Below are positions 25,369 to 34,396 of a stretch of 64,000 bases of DNA, piece after piece; the stretch's first letter is position 1, and the number at the start of each line of letters is the position of its first letter. Under the pieces are notes generated by a model that saw only the letters and a list, made by a program, of their open reading frames with translations, did not search any database and had not been told where the DNA came from. Position numbers and translations under genes: made by a program. The stretch spans positions 1-64,000 of the forward strand of contig NZ_JAMWMR010000021.1 of NCBI RefSeq assembly GCF_023887685.1, written 5' to 3'. The stretch is from Streptomyces macrolidinus. Its GTDB lineage: Bacteria > Actinomycetota > Actinomycetes > Streptomycetales > Streptomycetaceae.

Positions 25369-25599
25369 GCTAGTGCCGTGTCAGGCAACGTTCGCCCGTC
25401 AAGGAGCGGCGTTCGGTGCGTGCTCTCTGGGGGTCCCCCCTGCTCGAAGAGCTTGGGGGAGTGCCGGGCGGAAGCCCTCGTACTGGATGTACGTGGGCTT
25501 TCGTCCGGTGCGGCGAGTGGGGGTCCCCCCTGCTCGCAGAGCTTGGGGGAGCGTGCCGGGCGCCGCGACGGGGCGAACGTTGCCTGACACGGCACTAGC
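25369..25599. mobile_element. MITE-like element with 29-base perfect terminal inverted repeats
   Basis: A 231-base element bounded by perfect 29-base inverted repeats (25369-25397 and 25571-25599), starting gctagtgccgtgtcaggcaa. Inside are two direct copies of about 42 bases (25429-25470 and 25519-25560), each containing gggggtcccccctgctcg followed by agcttggggga, which fold back on themselves. No transposase frame fits inside. It lies between the convergent AfsR-like gene and P450, 11 bases from the P450 stop. It could be mobilised in trans by a full-length element elsewhere, and its strong hairpins may serve as a terminator. Confidence 0.8.
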
Positions 25600-25609
25600 T
25601 TGCTGAGCG

Positions 25610-26959
25610 TCATGGTTCCACCTTCGTACTGAGGGCTGTTGACCCTGATCGGCTTCGACAGCACGGATGCTCCTCGGGCCCGTTCCCGATCGATTCCCGG
25701 ACCGGTACCGGGCCCGCGGAGGTGAGCCGCAGGGGGAGGGAGCGCAGGCCGTTGACCACGATGGATTCCAGGTACTCGGGTTCGCCGTCGAGGGTCACTT
25801 CGCCGACCTGGGCGAAGAACTCCCGTAGTACGGCCTGGATCTCCAGCTTCGCCAACTGCCTGCCCACGCAGTAGTGCGGGCCCGCGCCCAGCGCGAGGTG
25901 GCGGTTCGGGGAGCGGCGGATGTCGAAGACGTCGGGGTCGGTGAAGTGCGCCGGGTCGCGGTCCACGGAGGTCAGCCAGCACACGACCAGTTCGCCCTCG
26001 CGGATCAGCCGCCCGCCCAGCTCCACGTCCCTGGTCGTCCGGCGCATGATGTGCGTGGCGCTCGACGTCCACCGGAGGATCTCGTCGATCGCGGTGCCCG
26101 CCAGGTTGTCGAAGTCGTCGCGCAGCAGCGCCAGTTGGTGCGGGTTGCGCAGCAGGGCGAGCATGCCGCCGGACATGGCGAGCCGTACGTTCTCGGTCCC
26201 GCCGACCAGCAGGTTGTCGCAGTTGAGGACCACCTCGTCCACGGGCAGGAGTTCGCCCTGGTAGGTCAGGGTGGCCAGCACACTGACCAGGTCCTCGCCC
26301 GGTCGCTCACGGCGGCGCTCGACCAGGTCGCCGAAGTAGTCGAGGATCTGGAGGTGGGCGATGCTGCGTTCCTCGGCCGTGCCGGCGCAGAACGCGTCCG
26401 TCGACCACTCCACGAGGAACGGCCGGTCCTCGTCGGGAATGCCCAGGAACGAGCAGACGACCTCGAGGGGCAGCTTCGCGGCGACCTCACCGACGAAGTC
26501 GATCCGCGCGGCCTCGACGGCCGACCGCACGGCCGCGTGCGCCGCCGAGTCCAGGAACTCCGACAGCCGCCGCAGGTTCCTGGGCGCGAACCAGCCCGCG
26601 ACCGCGCCGCGCAGCGCCTGGTGGCGTGGTGCGTCGGACAGGGCCAGGGTGCGGTTGCTGCCGGGGTCCTCGCCCTGGGCCAGCGGGCGCAGCAGGATGC
26701 CGGAGGACGAGCTGAAGGTCTCGGCGTCCCGCAGCACCTGCTTCACCTCGTCGAACCGGGTGAGCGACCAGAAGGCGGGGAAGACGCCGGGCTCATGCCG
26801 CACCACGGGCGCGTTCTCCCGCATCCAGCGCCAGAGTGCGAACGGGTTGCCGTGCCGGTAGGTCTCGCCGTCGAGGAGCCGGGCGATGTCGTCGATACTG
26901 TGGCGGGTGTCGCTGCTGTGGCGGGTGTGGGGGACAGTGGTGTGGAAGGTGTCGCTCAC
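25610..26959 (-). CDS. Cytochrome P450, carrier-protein-dependent amino acid hydroxylase type
   Basis: 449 residues. Heme loop ALGAGPHYCVGRQLAKLEI supplies the cysteine ligand, the K-helix is EILRWTSSATHIMRR, and the I-helix reads GGTENVRLAMSGG in place of the common AGxxT. Together with the adjacent adenylation-carrier protein and thioesterase, each overlapping the next gene by four bases, this matches the NikQ/NovI type of P450 that hydroxylates the beta carbon of an amino acid held on a carrier protein. The GTG start at 26959 overlaps the thioesterase stop (GTGA). The C-terminal tail of about 30 residues is unusual and ends just before the MITE-like element. Confidence 0.88.
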   Translation of the reverse strand: MSDTFHTTVPHTRHSSDTRHSIDDIARLLDGETYRHGNPFALWRWMRENAPVVRHEPGVFPAFWSLTRFDEVKQVLRDAETFSSSSGILLRPLAQGEDPGSNRTLALSDAPRHQALRGAVAGWFAPRNLRRLSEFLDSAAHAAVRSAVEAARIDFVGEVAAKLPLEVVCSFLGIPDEDRPFLVEWSTDAFCAGTAEERSIAHLQILDYFGDLVERRRERPGEDLVSVLATLTYQGELLPVDEVVLNCDNLLVGGTENVRLAMSGGMLALLRNPHQLALLRDDFDNLAGTAIDEILRWTSSATHIMRRTTRDVELGGRLIREGELVVCWLTSVDRDPAHFTDPDVFDIRRSPNRHLALGAGPHYCVGRQLAKLEIQAVLREFFAQVGEVTLDGEPEYLESIVVNGLRSLPLRLTSAGPVPVRESIGNGPEEHPCCRSRSGSTALSTKVEP

Positions 26960-27756
26960 GATGCCTTCTCCCAGGAACGGTGGCCGACCGGATGCGGGTA
27001 CCGCGTGTGCCGGGCGAGTTCGGCGGCGATCAGCCCGACGGGGGGACGCTCACGCAGGTAGAAGTGCCCGCCCGGCGTCACCACCGGGACGAACGCGCCG
27101 TCCGTGTGCTGCCGCCACGGCCGGAACCGGGCGCGGATCTCCGGGATGTCGTCCGCGCCGACGACGGCAACCAGCCGAGCGTCGATCCGCTTGCCGACGT
27201 GCTCGTGGTAGTGGGCGACCAGACGGAGGTCTTCCTTGATGTAGTCGAGGATCAGCTCCAGCAGCTCCTCGTCCTGCCGGATCTGCGGGCTCAACGGCTC
27301 GTAGCGTTCGAGGTAGCGCAGGACGTCCGCGGTGTCCTCGTACGGGACCGGTGGCCGCAGCGCGGGCGCGGCGGCGGACGAGACGACCAGCGTGGGCGCC
27401 TCGGCTCCGGCGTCGCGCAGACAGGCGGCGACCTCGAAGGCGACGTACGCGCCCATGCTGTGCCCGAACAGGAGGGAGTACCGCTCGCCGCCCGCGAGGA
27501 TCTCCTCGGCCACGGCCTCGGCGAGTGCGCGCAGGTCGACCGGTGACTCGTCCAGGATGCGGTCCTCCCGCCCCGGGTACTGCACGGCGTGGACCCGGGC
27601 CGTGGGCAGCAGCGGCTGCCAGGGCCGGAAGAACGAGGCGCAGCCGCCGGCGTGCGGGAAGCACAGCACGGCCGGGCGCGGGTCCTCGGGCTCCGTGCGC
27701 TGCGCGGGGTCGAGTGCCCGGATGGCGGTGGCCGGTGCGGCCGGGGGCCGCCTCAT
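26956..27756 (-). CDS. Type II thioesterase
   Basis: 266 residues, alpha/beta hydrolase of the GrsT/NikP2 class: FPHAGGCASFFRPW near the start, catalytic serine in GHSMGAYVAFE, and histidine in TPGGHFYL. In the A-T/P450/TE cassettes of nikkomycin biosynthesis the equivalent enzyme releases the beta-hydroxylated amino acid from the carrier. ATG 27756 overlaps the stop of the upstream A-T gene (ATGA), and its own stop overlaps the P450 start, so the three are translated as a unit. Confidence 0.88.
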   Translation of the reverse strand: MRRPPAAPATAIRALDPAQRTEPEDPRPAVLCFPHAGGCASFFRPWQPLLPTARVHAVQYPGREDRILDESPVDLRALAEAVAEEILAGGERYSLLFGHSMGAYVAFEVAACLRDAGAEAPTLVVSSAAAPALRPPVPYEDTADVLRYLERYEPLSPQIRQDEELLELILDYIKEDLRLVAHYHEHVGKRIDARLVAVVGADDIPEIRARFRPWRQHTDGAFVPVVTPGGHFYLRERPPVGLIAAELARHTRYPHPVGHRSWEKAS

Positions 27757-29540
27757 GACCGCGTCAGCAGGTCGACCTGCTGGGGGATCGTGCCGCAGCG
27801 GTACACCTGCTTGACCCCGACGGGCCGTCCGGCGATCTTCCCGAGGGCGCGGGTGAGCTTGAGGATGGTCAGGGAGTTGCCGCCGAGGTCGAAGAAGGTG
27901 CCCGACTCGCCCTCGCGCACCGGGACGCCGAGGATCTGCTCCCAGGCCTGTGCGACGCGACGGGCGAGGGCGTCGTCCGCGCCGACGGCGGTGGCGGGGG
28001 CCGCCTCGGCGGTCGCGGTGCGCGCCGTCACCAGCAGGGCCGCCCGGTCGATCTTGTCGTGCGCGGAGCGGGGCAGGGAGTCGGTGAACAGGATCCGGTC
28101 GGGGACGACGGCGCCACCGAGTGTCTCGGTCACGAACCGGCGCACGGACGCCGCGTCGACCTGCGCGTCGGCCGCCGTGCCCGCCTCCTTGACGACGAAG
28201 GCGTAGCAGGTCGATGTGTCGGGGTCGTGGGCGACGGCGGCGGAGTTGATACCGGGGTGGGCGGTCAGCGCCTCCTCGATCGTCTCCAGGTGCACCCGTA
28301 CGCCGCGGATCTTGACCTCGTTGTCGAGCCGTCCCACGAACTCCAGTTCGCCCTGCTGCGACCAGCGGCCGAGGTCACCGGTGAGATAGACACGTACGGT
28401 CGGCCCGGTCCCGGTCGCCATGTCGACGAACTTGGTCCTGGTCTCCCGCTCGTCGGCGACGTATCCGCGGGTCACGCTGCGGCCGGAGATTGCGATCTGG
28501 CCGACCGCGCCCTGCGGGACCTCGCGCAGACGCTGGTCCAGGAGGTGGACGGTCGTGCCCGGGACCGCTCGGCCGATACTGGGCTCGGCGGGCTTGTCGT
28601 AGACGCGGTAGGTGGACCAGACGGTGCACTCGGTGGGCCCGTACTCATTGCCGAGGCTGACCGCGGGCAGCAGCGCGAAGTGCTGGTCGATGACGCTGCG
28701 GGAGAGCGACTCGCCCGCGCACACCACCAGTCGCAGCGAGGCCAGGTCGCGGGCCAGGGGCTCGTTCTCCCGTACGGTGTGCAGGAGTTCGGCGTAGAAG
28801 CTCGGCACCGTCAGGGTGTGTGTCACCTTGTGCCGGGCGACGAGTGCGACCAGTGCCTCGGGGGAGCGCCGCTCCTCCTCCCCGGCCACGACCAGCGTGC
28901 CGCCGGCCGCGAGGGTGCCCCAGACGCCGGCCACCGACGAGTCGAAGTGGAACGGCGAGAGCAGCAGGAAGACGGGGGTGCCGAAGCCCTCGTAGACGGC
29001 GAGCCGCGCGGCGTTGGAGACGGCCAGGTTCTCCTGGGAGACGGACACGCCCTTGGGCCGGCCGCTGGTGCCCGAGGTGAAGAGCACGTACGCCTCGTCG
29101 TCCGGCACGGGTACGGGCATGGGGTCGGCGCTCTCCCGCGGGTACGCCCGCTGCCGTCCGGTCAGCGGATCGAGCACCGCGAAGACCCCGGAGGAGGACC
29201 TGATGTGCCGGGCGGTGGCCTCGGGTGCCTTGGGGTCGAGGAAGACGAAGGACCGGCCGGACAGCCAGACGCCCAGTGCCTGGGTGACGGTGGCGAGGGT
29301 CCGGTGCGACAGGATCCCGATCCGGCGGGGTCCGGCATGGGGGCCGTCTCTGCTGACCGTACGGGCCAACGTCGAAGCCGACGTCACGAGTTCGCCGTAC
29401 GAGAGCGTGTCGCCGCCGCAGATCACGGCGGGGCGGTCCGGGTGCTGTTCGGCCTGTTCCAGGACCGCGTCGCAGACGCGCTGTTCAAGGCGGGGCGGGT
29501 CGAACTGGTCTGATATCGCGCGAAGTTGGAGTCTTGTCAT
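27753..29540 (-). CDS. NRPS adenylation-carrier didomain, predicted histidine-activating
   Basis: 595 residues: an adenylation domain (A3 LFTSGTSGRPKG, A4 FHFDSSVAG, A5 NEYGPTECTVW, A7 LTGDLGRW, A10-like KIDRAALL) and a carrier domain with the phosphopantetheine serine in FDLGGNSL. There is no condensation or thioesterase domain. Reading the specificity pocket by position gives D-S-A-T-V-A-E-V-W-K, close in type to histidine pockets (D-S, E at 322), so histidine is the best guess. The start at 29540 has GGAGG 9 bases upstream. With the P450 and thioesterase it should make a free beta-hydroxy amino acid. It diverges from the ATP-grasp operon across 134 bases. Confidence 0.88.
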   Translation of the reverse strand: MTRLQLRAISDQFDPPRLEQRVCDAVLEQAEQHPDRPAVICGGDTLSYGELVTSASTLARTVSRDGPHAGPRRIGILSHRTLATVTQALGVWLSGRSFVFLDPKAPEATARHIRSSSGVFAVLDPLTGRQRAYPRESADPMPVPVPDDEAYVLFTSGTSGRPKGVSVSQENLAVSNAARLAVYEGFGTPVFLLLSPFHFDSSVAGVWGTLAAGGTLVVAGEEERRSPEALVALVARHKVTHTLTVPSFYAELLHTVRENEPLARDLASLRLVVCAGESLSRSVIDQHFALLPAVSLGNEYGPTECTVWSTYRVYDKPAEPSIGRAVPGTTVHLLDQRLREVPQGAVGQIAISGRSVTRGYVADERETRTKFVDMATGTGPTVRVYLTGDLGRWSQQGELEFVGRLDNEVKIRGVRVHLETIEEALTAHPGINSAAVAHDPDTSTCYAFVVKEAGTAADAQVDAASVRRFVTETLGGAVVPDRILFTDSLPRSAHDKIDRAALLVTARTATAEAAPATAVGADDALARRVAQAWEQILGVPVREGESGTFFDLGGNSLTILKLTRALGKIAGRPVGVKQVYRCGTIPQQVDLLTRS

Positions 29541-29674
29541 GGAGGGAATCCTCCGCATCGCCTTCCGGAATCCTTCCCGGCGGGCTCCGGGAACGGATCG
29601 GGAATGCCCCGGTACCGCCTCTTCCTACGTTTCGGCTGTCGACGACCGACTGTGCCACGAGGGAAAGGGAAGCG
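29541..29674. promoter_or_regulatory. Divergent promoter region of the two assembly operons
   Basis: 134 bases separate the A-T/thioesterase/P450 operon (minus) from the PLP-like/ATP-grasp operon (plus), so both promoters must lie here or inside the 5' coding ends. No ARE-like palindrome is visible; control is more likely through the SARP proteins. Confidence 0.5.
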
Positions 29675-30715
29675 GTGTACACCTCATTCGCGGAGAAGCT
29701 GTCGGAACCGGATCTCATAGACTTGGGCAACAACATCTACGTGGTCCGCTTCGAGGTCATGAAGGTGACCTCGGTCCGTGCGGCGGTCAGGGACCTCCTG
29801 GACCGTGGTGTCATCCGCCGGGGCCAGACCCTGGTGGACAGCTCCAGCGGTATCTACGGCCACGCGCTCGCGCTGGTCTGCCGTGAACTGGGCCTGAAGT
29901 GCCACATCTTCGCGTCCATCGCGGTCGACGCGGCCATCAGGACCCAGTTGAAGTATCTCGGGGCGACCTACACCCAGGTCCCGCCCTCGGGTGACGACGG
30001 GCTCCAGCACGACCAGGAGACCCGGGTCCGGCTGGTCCACGCCTACTTAAAGGACAACCCGGACGCGTACTGGATGCAGCAGTACCACGACGACGTGCAC
30101 TACATCGGGTACGAGAGCGTCGCCAACTCCGTGGTCAAGGAGCTGGGTTCGCAGGACCTCACGCTCGTCGGCGGGGTCGGGACGGGCGCTTCCACCAGTG
30201 CGATGGCCCGCTATCTGCGCCAGGCCGGCTGTGACGCCCGGGTGATCGGCATCCAGCCCTTCGGCAGCCGTTCCTTCGGTTCGGAGGCCATCCCGCTCGA
30301 CGGGTTCATCATCGCCGGGATCGGCAGCGGGATCCGGTTCGGCAACATCGACTACCGCGCCTACGACGACATCCACTGGATCAACTTCGATGTCTCCGCC
30401 GCGGGCTGCCGCCATCTGCTGTCCACCACTGGGGTGTTCGCCGGTCTCTCCGCGGGGGCGGGCTGGCAGGTCGCCAGGCACGTCCGCGCGAACGAGCCCA
30501 CCGGAGGGCCCGTCGTGTTCCTGGCCGCCGACCCCGGACACCGCTATGTCGACCGGGTCTTCCCGCCCGACGGCCCCATCGAGGACGACCCCGACTACCG
30601 CCCCCGGATCATCACGGACCTCGCCGACATGACCGGCCCCTGGTGCGCCATGGACTGGACCCGGCGCTCGTACGACGTCCAGGACGACCTGCCGGTCTAC
30701 CCGCTGCGAGCCTGA
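29675..30715 (+). CDS. Cysteine-synthase-like PLP-fold protein lacking the usual catalytic lysine
   Basis: 346 residues with fold type II layout: the substrate loop SSSGIYGHALAL (in place of TSGNTG), the phosphate-binding GVGTGAS, and the C-terminal GLSAGAGWQVA. In CysK-like enzymes the PLP lysine sits in S-[VI]-K-[DC]-R; here the segment reads VMKVTSVRAA, so Arg35 occupies the lysine position and Lys30 is the only lysine nearby. Either Lys30 has taken over, or the protein no longer forms a normal Schiff base. Relatives make 2,3-diaminopropionate or related amino acids. Codon 125 is TTA (30047-30049), implying bldA control. GTG 29675 follows GGGAAAGGGA. Confidence 0.72.
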   Translation: MYTSFAEKLSEPDLIDLGNNIYVVRFEVMKVTSVRAAVRDLLDRGVIRRGQTLVDSSSGIYGHALALVCRELGLKCHIFASIAVDAAIRTQLKYLGATYTQVPPSGDDGLQHDQETRVRLVHAYLKDNPDAYWMQQYHDDVHYIGYESVANSVVKELGSQDLTLVGGVGTGASTSAMARYLRQAGCDARVIGIQPFGSRSFGSEAIPLDGFIIAGIGSGIRFGNIDYRAYDDIHWINFDVSAAGCRHLLSTTGVFAGLSAGAGWQVARHVRANEPTGGPVVFLAADPGHRYVDRVFPPDGPIEDDPDYRPRIITDLADMTGPWCAMDWTRRSYDVQDDLPVYPLRA

Positions 30716-30808
30716 GCCCCTCCCCCGCGACCGGCCACCGCCCGGCCCCGGACGACCCGCACTCCCCCACCGGACATCAGCCCGGTATCCCACTGTGAGG
30801 CCAACTCC

Positions 30809-31990
30809 ATGACCAACGTCGCTGTCATCAACTACGGCCCGAAGAGCGACTACGCCGCCATGCTGCCCGAACTCGCGGGCCGCCTCCATGTGTTCAGCCA
30901 CCACGAGCTGGCGAACACCGAGAGCTTCGCCCACTACGAGTACGTACCCGACTGCGAGTTCGTCCCCTACGCGGAACTGCGTATCCGGCAGCTCGCCGAG
31001 GAGCAGCCGTTCACCCATCTCATCACGGACAACGAGTACGACCTGGAACGGGCCGCCCGTATCCGCGAGGACCTGAAGATCCCCGGCCAGTCCTCGGGCA
31101 GCGCGTTGTCCTTCCGCGACAAGGCCGTGATGAAGGAGGTCGCCCGACGCACCGTGCCCACCGCCGAGTTCGCCCGGCTGGAGACGATCGTCGACCTCAC
31201 CGACTTCATCGCGGCCCACGCCTACCCGGTCGTGGTCAAGCCGGTGAAGCAGGGCGGCTCGCGTGACATCTCCGTGCTGCGCGGCGCGGAGGACCTGCTG
31301 GAGTTCAGCCGCCGGCACTGGCGCGAGGACCTCATGGTCGAGGAGTTCGTCCAGGGGCCGATGTACCACGTGGACGCCGTACTGGCGCCGGGGTACCGGT
31401 TCGTGGCCTCCTCGCGCTATGTGCGCAGTTGTCTCGGGGTCTTCTCCGGGCAGAACAACGGCTCGATCCAGCTCCACCCCGAGGACGCGTTCGCACGACG
31501 CCTCGAGGACTTCTTCGACCGCGTGCTGGAGGCGTTCGACACCCCCGAGGTCAGCGCGTACCACCTGGAGGTGTTCCACACCCCCGACGACGAACTGGTG
31601 CTGTGCGAGATCGCCTCCCGGGTCGGCGGCGACCGTATCCCCGCGCTCACGCGCCTCACCTACGGCGTTGATCTGCACGGCAGTTGGCTGCGCCAGTCCT
31701 GCGGGCTGCCGGTCGATCCGCCACCGGCCGCCGCGCCCGCCCAGGTGCACGGCTCCCTCTCGATCCTGCCGCAGGGCCGCCCCGTACGCGCCCCGCGGCG
31801 CCCCCCGTTCCCGTGGGTGCGGCGCTACGAGGTCAACGACAAGCTCGCGCCGGGCGCGGTGGCGCAGAACAGCACCTCGTTCCTGTGCTTCGTCATCGTC
31901 GGCGGCCGTGATCTCGCCCAGGTCGAGCAGCGGCTGCTTCAGGCGGAGGCCTGGCTCATGGAGCACCTGGAAGAAGTCCCCACGTCATGA
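30809..31990 (+). CDS. ATP-grasp amide ligase 1 (biotin-carboxylase-like)
   Basis: 393 residues. The central lysine motif YPVVVKPVKQGGSRDI and C-terminal metal site LVLCEIASRVGGDRIP are those of BC-type ATP-grasp ligases such as BacD and carnosine-synthase relatives, which activate a carboxylate as acyl phosphate and join it to an amine. It is a candidate for forming one amide bond of the product. ATG 30809 starts 93 bases after the PLP-like gene. Its stop overlaps the start of the MFS gene (ATGA). Confidence 0.85.
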   Translation: MTNVAVINYGPKSDYAAMLPELAGRLHVFSHHELANTESFAHYEYVPDCEFVPYAELRIRQLAEEQPFTHLITDNEYDLERAARIREDLKIPGQSSGSALSFRDKAVMKEVARRTVPTAEFARLETIVDLTDFIAAHAYPVVVKPVKQGGSRDISVLRGAEDLLEFSRRHWREDLMVEEFVQGPMYHVDAVLAPGYRFVASSRYVRSCLGVFSGQNNGSIQLHPEDAFARRLEDFFDRVLEAFDTPEVSAYHLEVFHTPDDELVLCEIASRVGGDRIPALTRLTYGVDLHGSWLRQSCGLPVDPPPAAAPAQVHGSLSILPQGRPVRAPRRPPFPWVRRYEVNDKLAPGAVAQNSTSFLCFVIVGGRDLAQVEQRLLQAEAWLMEHLEEVPTS

Positions 31991-33183
31991 AGACCTGGCG
32001 CCGGACGTCGTCGGACGGGCGCGCGCTGCTGCTGGCCGTGCTCGTCACCGGGCTCACGACGTTCATGTTCCTGCCGCTGCTGGCCATCCACTTCACCGCC
32101 GAGGGCCTTCCCGCCGGGCGGGTGGGCTTCCTCGTGGGGCTGCTCGCGTTCTGCAGCCAGGGCTTCTCCCTGGTGTGCGGGCTGATCGTGGACCGGCTGG
32201 GCCCGCGCGCGGTGCTCATCAGCGGCTTCGCGCTGCGGATCGTCGGGTATCTGCTGCTCGCGCTCGGGGACGGCGGCCGACTGGTCCCGCTCGTCACCGG
32301 TATCGCGGCCATCGGCGTGGGCGGCTCCCTGCTGGGGTTGACCATCAAGACGCTGCTGGTGCGGGAGGACAGTGTGGAGCCGCGCGAGATGCTCGCGCTG
32401 CGCTCGACCTTCGTGAACGTCGGCGTGGTCGCCGGACCGGCGCTCGGCGCGGCCGTCTATCCCCTCGGCTTCTCCTACATCCTCGCCGCCTGTGTCCTCT
32501 CCCATCTGCTCCTCGGCCTCCGGCTGACCCTGCGCCCGGCGGCGAACGACCGTCCCGCACAGCGGACTTCGCCGGCGACGGCGACGGACGCGCCGTCCGC
32601 CGCCGCGACACCGCAGTGGGCACGCTGGCGTTGGGTGCCGCTGTGTCTGCTCGGCGTCGCGTTCTGGGCGATCTACAGCCAGCTCAACGTGCTGATGCCC
32701 ATCACCGCCAAGGAGTTGACCGGCAGCACCGGGGCGAGTTCGGTGGTCTTCACGCTCAACGGTGTCCTGTGCGTCCTGCTCCAGTACACGCTGCTGCACC
32801 ATGTGTTCGGCAAGGCCACCACCCGTACCCTGCTCGCCGTCGGCTTCGTCGCCTTCGCCTGCGCCTACGCGGTGTTCATCCCGCTGGCCGGATGGTCCTC
32901 CCTGTTCGCGTTCGTCCTGCCGGTCACCGTCGCCGAGATGCTGATCGCGCCCAGCCTGGACGAGCAGGCCGTGAAGGTCAGTTCCGCCCGACGCACCGGA
33001 CTCGCCCTCGGCACGATGAGCGCCGCCGGAGCCGTCGGCAGCCTCCTCGGCTCCAGCCTGGGCGGCTATCTGCTGCAGACGCTGCACGGTGACACGGGCC
33101 TGTGGCTGGTGCTCGTCGTGTTCTCCCTCGTCGCCGCAGCCACCTGTTTCCTCCTACCGAAGGTGCACCCGCAGCATGCCTGA
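31987..33183 (+). CDS. MFS transporter
   Basis: 398 residues with about twelve hydrophobic segments, including ALLLAVLVTGLTTFMFLPLL at the start and the A-motif-like loop GLIVDRLGPRAVLI near residue 60. The proline/alanine-rich cytoplasmic loop near residues 185-210 separates two six-helix halves. It overlaps ATP-grasp 1 by four bases and ATP-grasp 2 by eight, so it belongs to the assembly operon and most likely exports the product, giving self-protection. Confidence 0.88.
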   Translation: MKTWRRTSSDGRALLLAVLVTGLTTFMFLPLLAIHFTAEGLPAGRVGFLVGLLAFCSQGFSLVCGLIVDRLGPRAVLISGFALRIVGYLLLALGDGGRLVPLVTGIAAIGVGGSLLGLTIKTLLVREDSVEPREMLALRSTFVNVGVVAGPALGAAVYPLGFSYILAACVLSHLLLGLRLTLRPAANDRPAQRTSPATATDAPSAAATPQWARWRWVPLCLLGVAFWAIYSQLNVLMPITAKELTGSTGASSVVFTLNGVLCVLLQYTLLHHVFGKATTRTLLAVGFVAFACAYAVFIPLAGWSSLFAFVLPVTVAEMLIAPSLDEQAVKVSSARRTGLALGTMSAAGAVGSLLGSSLGGYLLQTLHGDTGLWLVLVVFSLVAAATCFLLPKVHPQHA

Positions 33184-34354
33184 CATCCAGCCCACAGCCG
33201 TCCTCCTCAACCCCCGCGACCTGGTCGTCACCGCCGCCCAGAAGCTCGGCCTGTCCATCATCGTCGTCGCCGACCCCGAGGCACCCCTGCCCGACAACAC
33301 CCCCCAACCCGTCCTGCGCATCCCCTGGACGACCGACCTCGACGCGCTCGTGGAACAGTTGCACGCCCTCGAACTGCCGTCCCCCGTAAGCTGCTTCGGC
33401 TTCGGAGAGCTGGGCTCCACGGCGTCCGCGGTCGTCAACGCACGCCTCGGCTGGCCCGGCAACCCGCCCGAGGCACCGGCCGCGTTCAAGGACAAGGCGC
33501 GGCTGCGGGCCGCGGTCGGCGACCGGGCCGGCGCCCCGGTCGCGTACGTCACCTGTACGGCGAAGGACGAACTGCCCGCCGCCATCGAGCGGATCGGCCA
33601 CCCCTGTGTGGTCAAGCCCGTGGACGGCACCGGCAGTTCGGGCGTGCGCTACCTGGCCGACCGGGAGGAGACGGAGCGCTACCTCGCCGCCCTGCGCTTC
33701 GACACCCCGCACATCGTCGAGGAGTTCCTGTCCGGCGCCGAGTACAGCGTGGAGGCGCTCAGTACGCAGGGCGGTCACCGCATCCTGGCGATCACTGAGA
33801 AGACGACCACGGGCGCGCCCCACTTCGTGGAGACCGGACACACGCTGCCGGTACGGCTGGACGCCTCGGCCGAGGCGGCGATCCGCGACCTCGTCACCGG
33901 GATGCTGGACGCGGTCGGCTACCGCTACGGCCCCTCGCACACCGAGATCATGCTCACCGCGGGCGGCCCCCGCCTCATCGAGTCGCACGGCCGCCCCGGC
34001 GGCGACCGGATCAGCGATCTGCTGTGTCTCGCCCTCGACGAGGACGTGTTCGCGCAGACGATGGCCACCGTGCTCGGCCTGCCCGCGCCCCCGGCCGCCG
34101 CCCACCAGCGGGTGGCCGGCATTCGCTTCGTCACCTTCGACCGTACGGTCCCGATGCCGGGCATCAGTACCGAACTGGTCGCCTCGCTGCCTGGTGTCGC
34201 CGAAGTCGCCATCACCGTCGAGCCCGGCCAACGGCCGCCGGAGGTCCGCCAGTCGGGCGACCGGCACGGCTTCGTCGTCGCCACCGGCAGCACCCGCGAC
34301 GAGTTGGAGACCAACCTCGCCCGCGCGGTGCGCACCCTCACCGCGACCGCCTGA
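33176..34354 (+). CDS. ATP-grasp amide ligase 2 (biotin-carboxylase-like)
   Basis: 392 residues. Motifs: HPCVVKPVDGTGSSGVRYL (ATP-binding lysine and glycine loop), PHIVEEFLSGAEYSVEAL, and the metal-binding RLIESHGRPGGDRISDL. Distinct from ligase 1 but of the same BC-like class. The N-terminal pre-ATP-grasp domain (TAVLLNPRDLVVTAAQKLGL) should bind the acid substrate. ATG 33176 lies inside the end of the MFS gene, indicating coupled translation. Confidence 0.85.
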   Translation: MPDIQPTAVLLNPRDLVVTAAQKLGLSIIVVADPEAPLPDNTPQPVLRIPWTTDLDALVEQLHALELPSPVSCFGFGELGSTASAVVNARLGWPGNPPEAPAAFKDKARLRAAVGDRAGAPVAYVTCTAKDELPAAIERIGHPCVVKPVDGTGSSGVRYLADREETERYLAALRFDTPHIVEEFLSGAEYSVEALSTQGGHRILAITEKTTTGAPHFVETGHTLPVRLDASAEAAIRDLVTGMLDAVGYRYGPSHTEIMLTAGGPRLIESHGRPGGDRISDLLCLALDEDVFAQTMATVLGLPAPPAAAHQRVAGIRFVTFDRTVPMPGISTELVASLPGVAEVAITVEPGQRPPEVRQSGDRHGFVVATGSTRDELETNLARAVRTLTATA

Positions 34355-34396
34355 CCGCCCTCGGCCCGTTCCCCCTCGAACCGTTAGGTGCCCATC

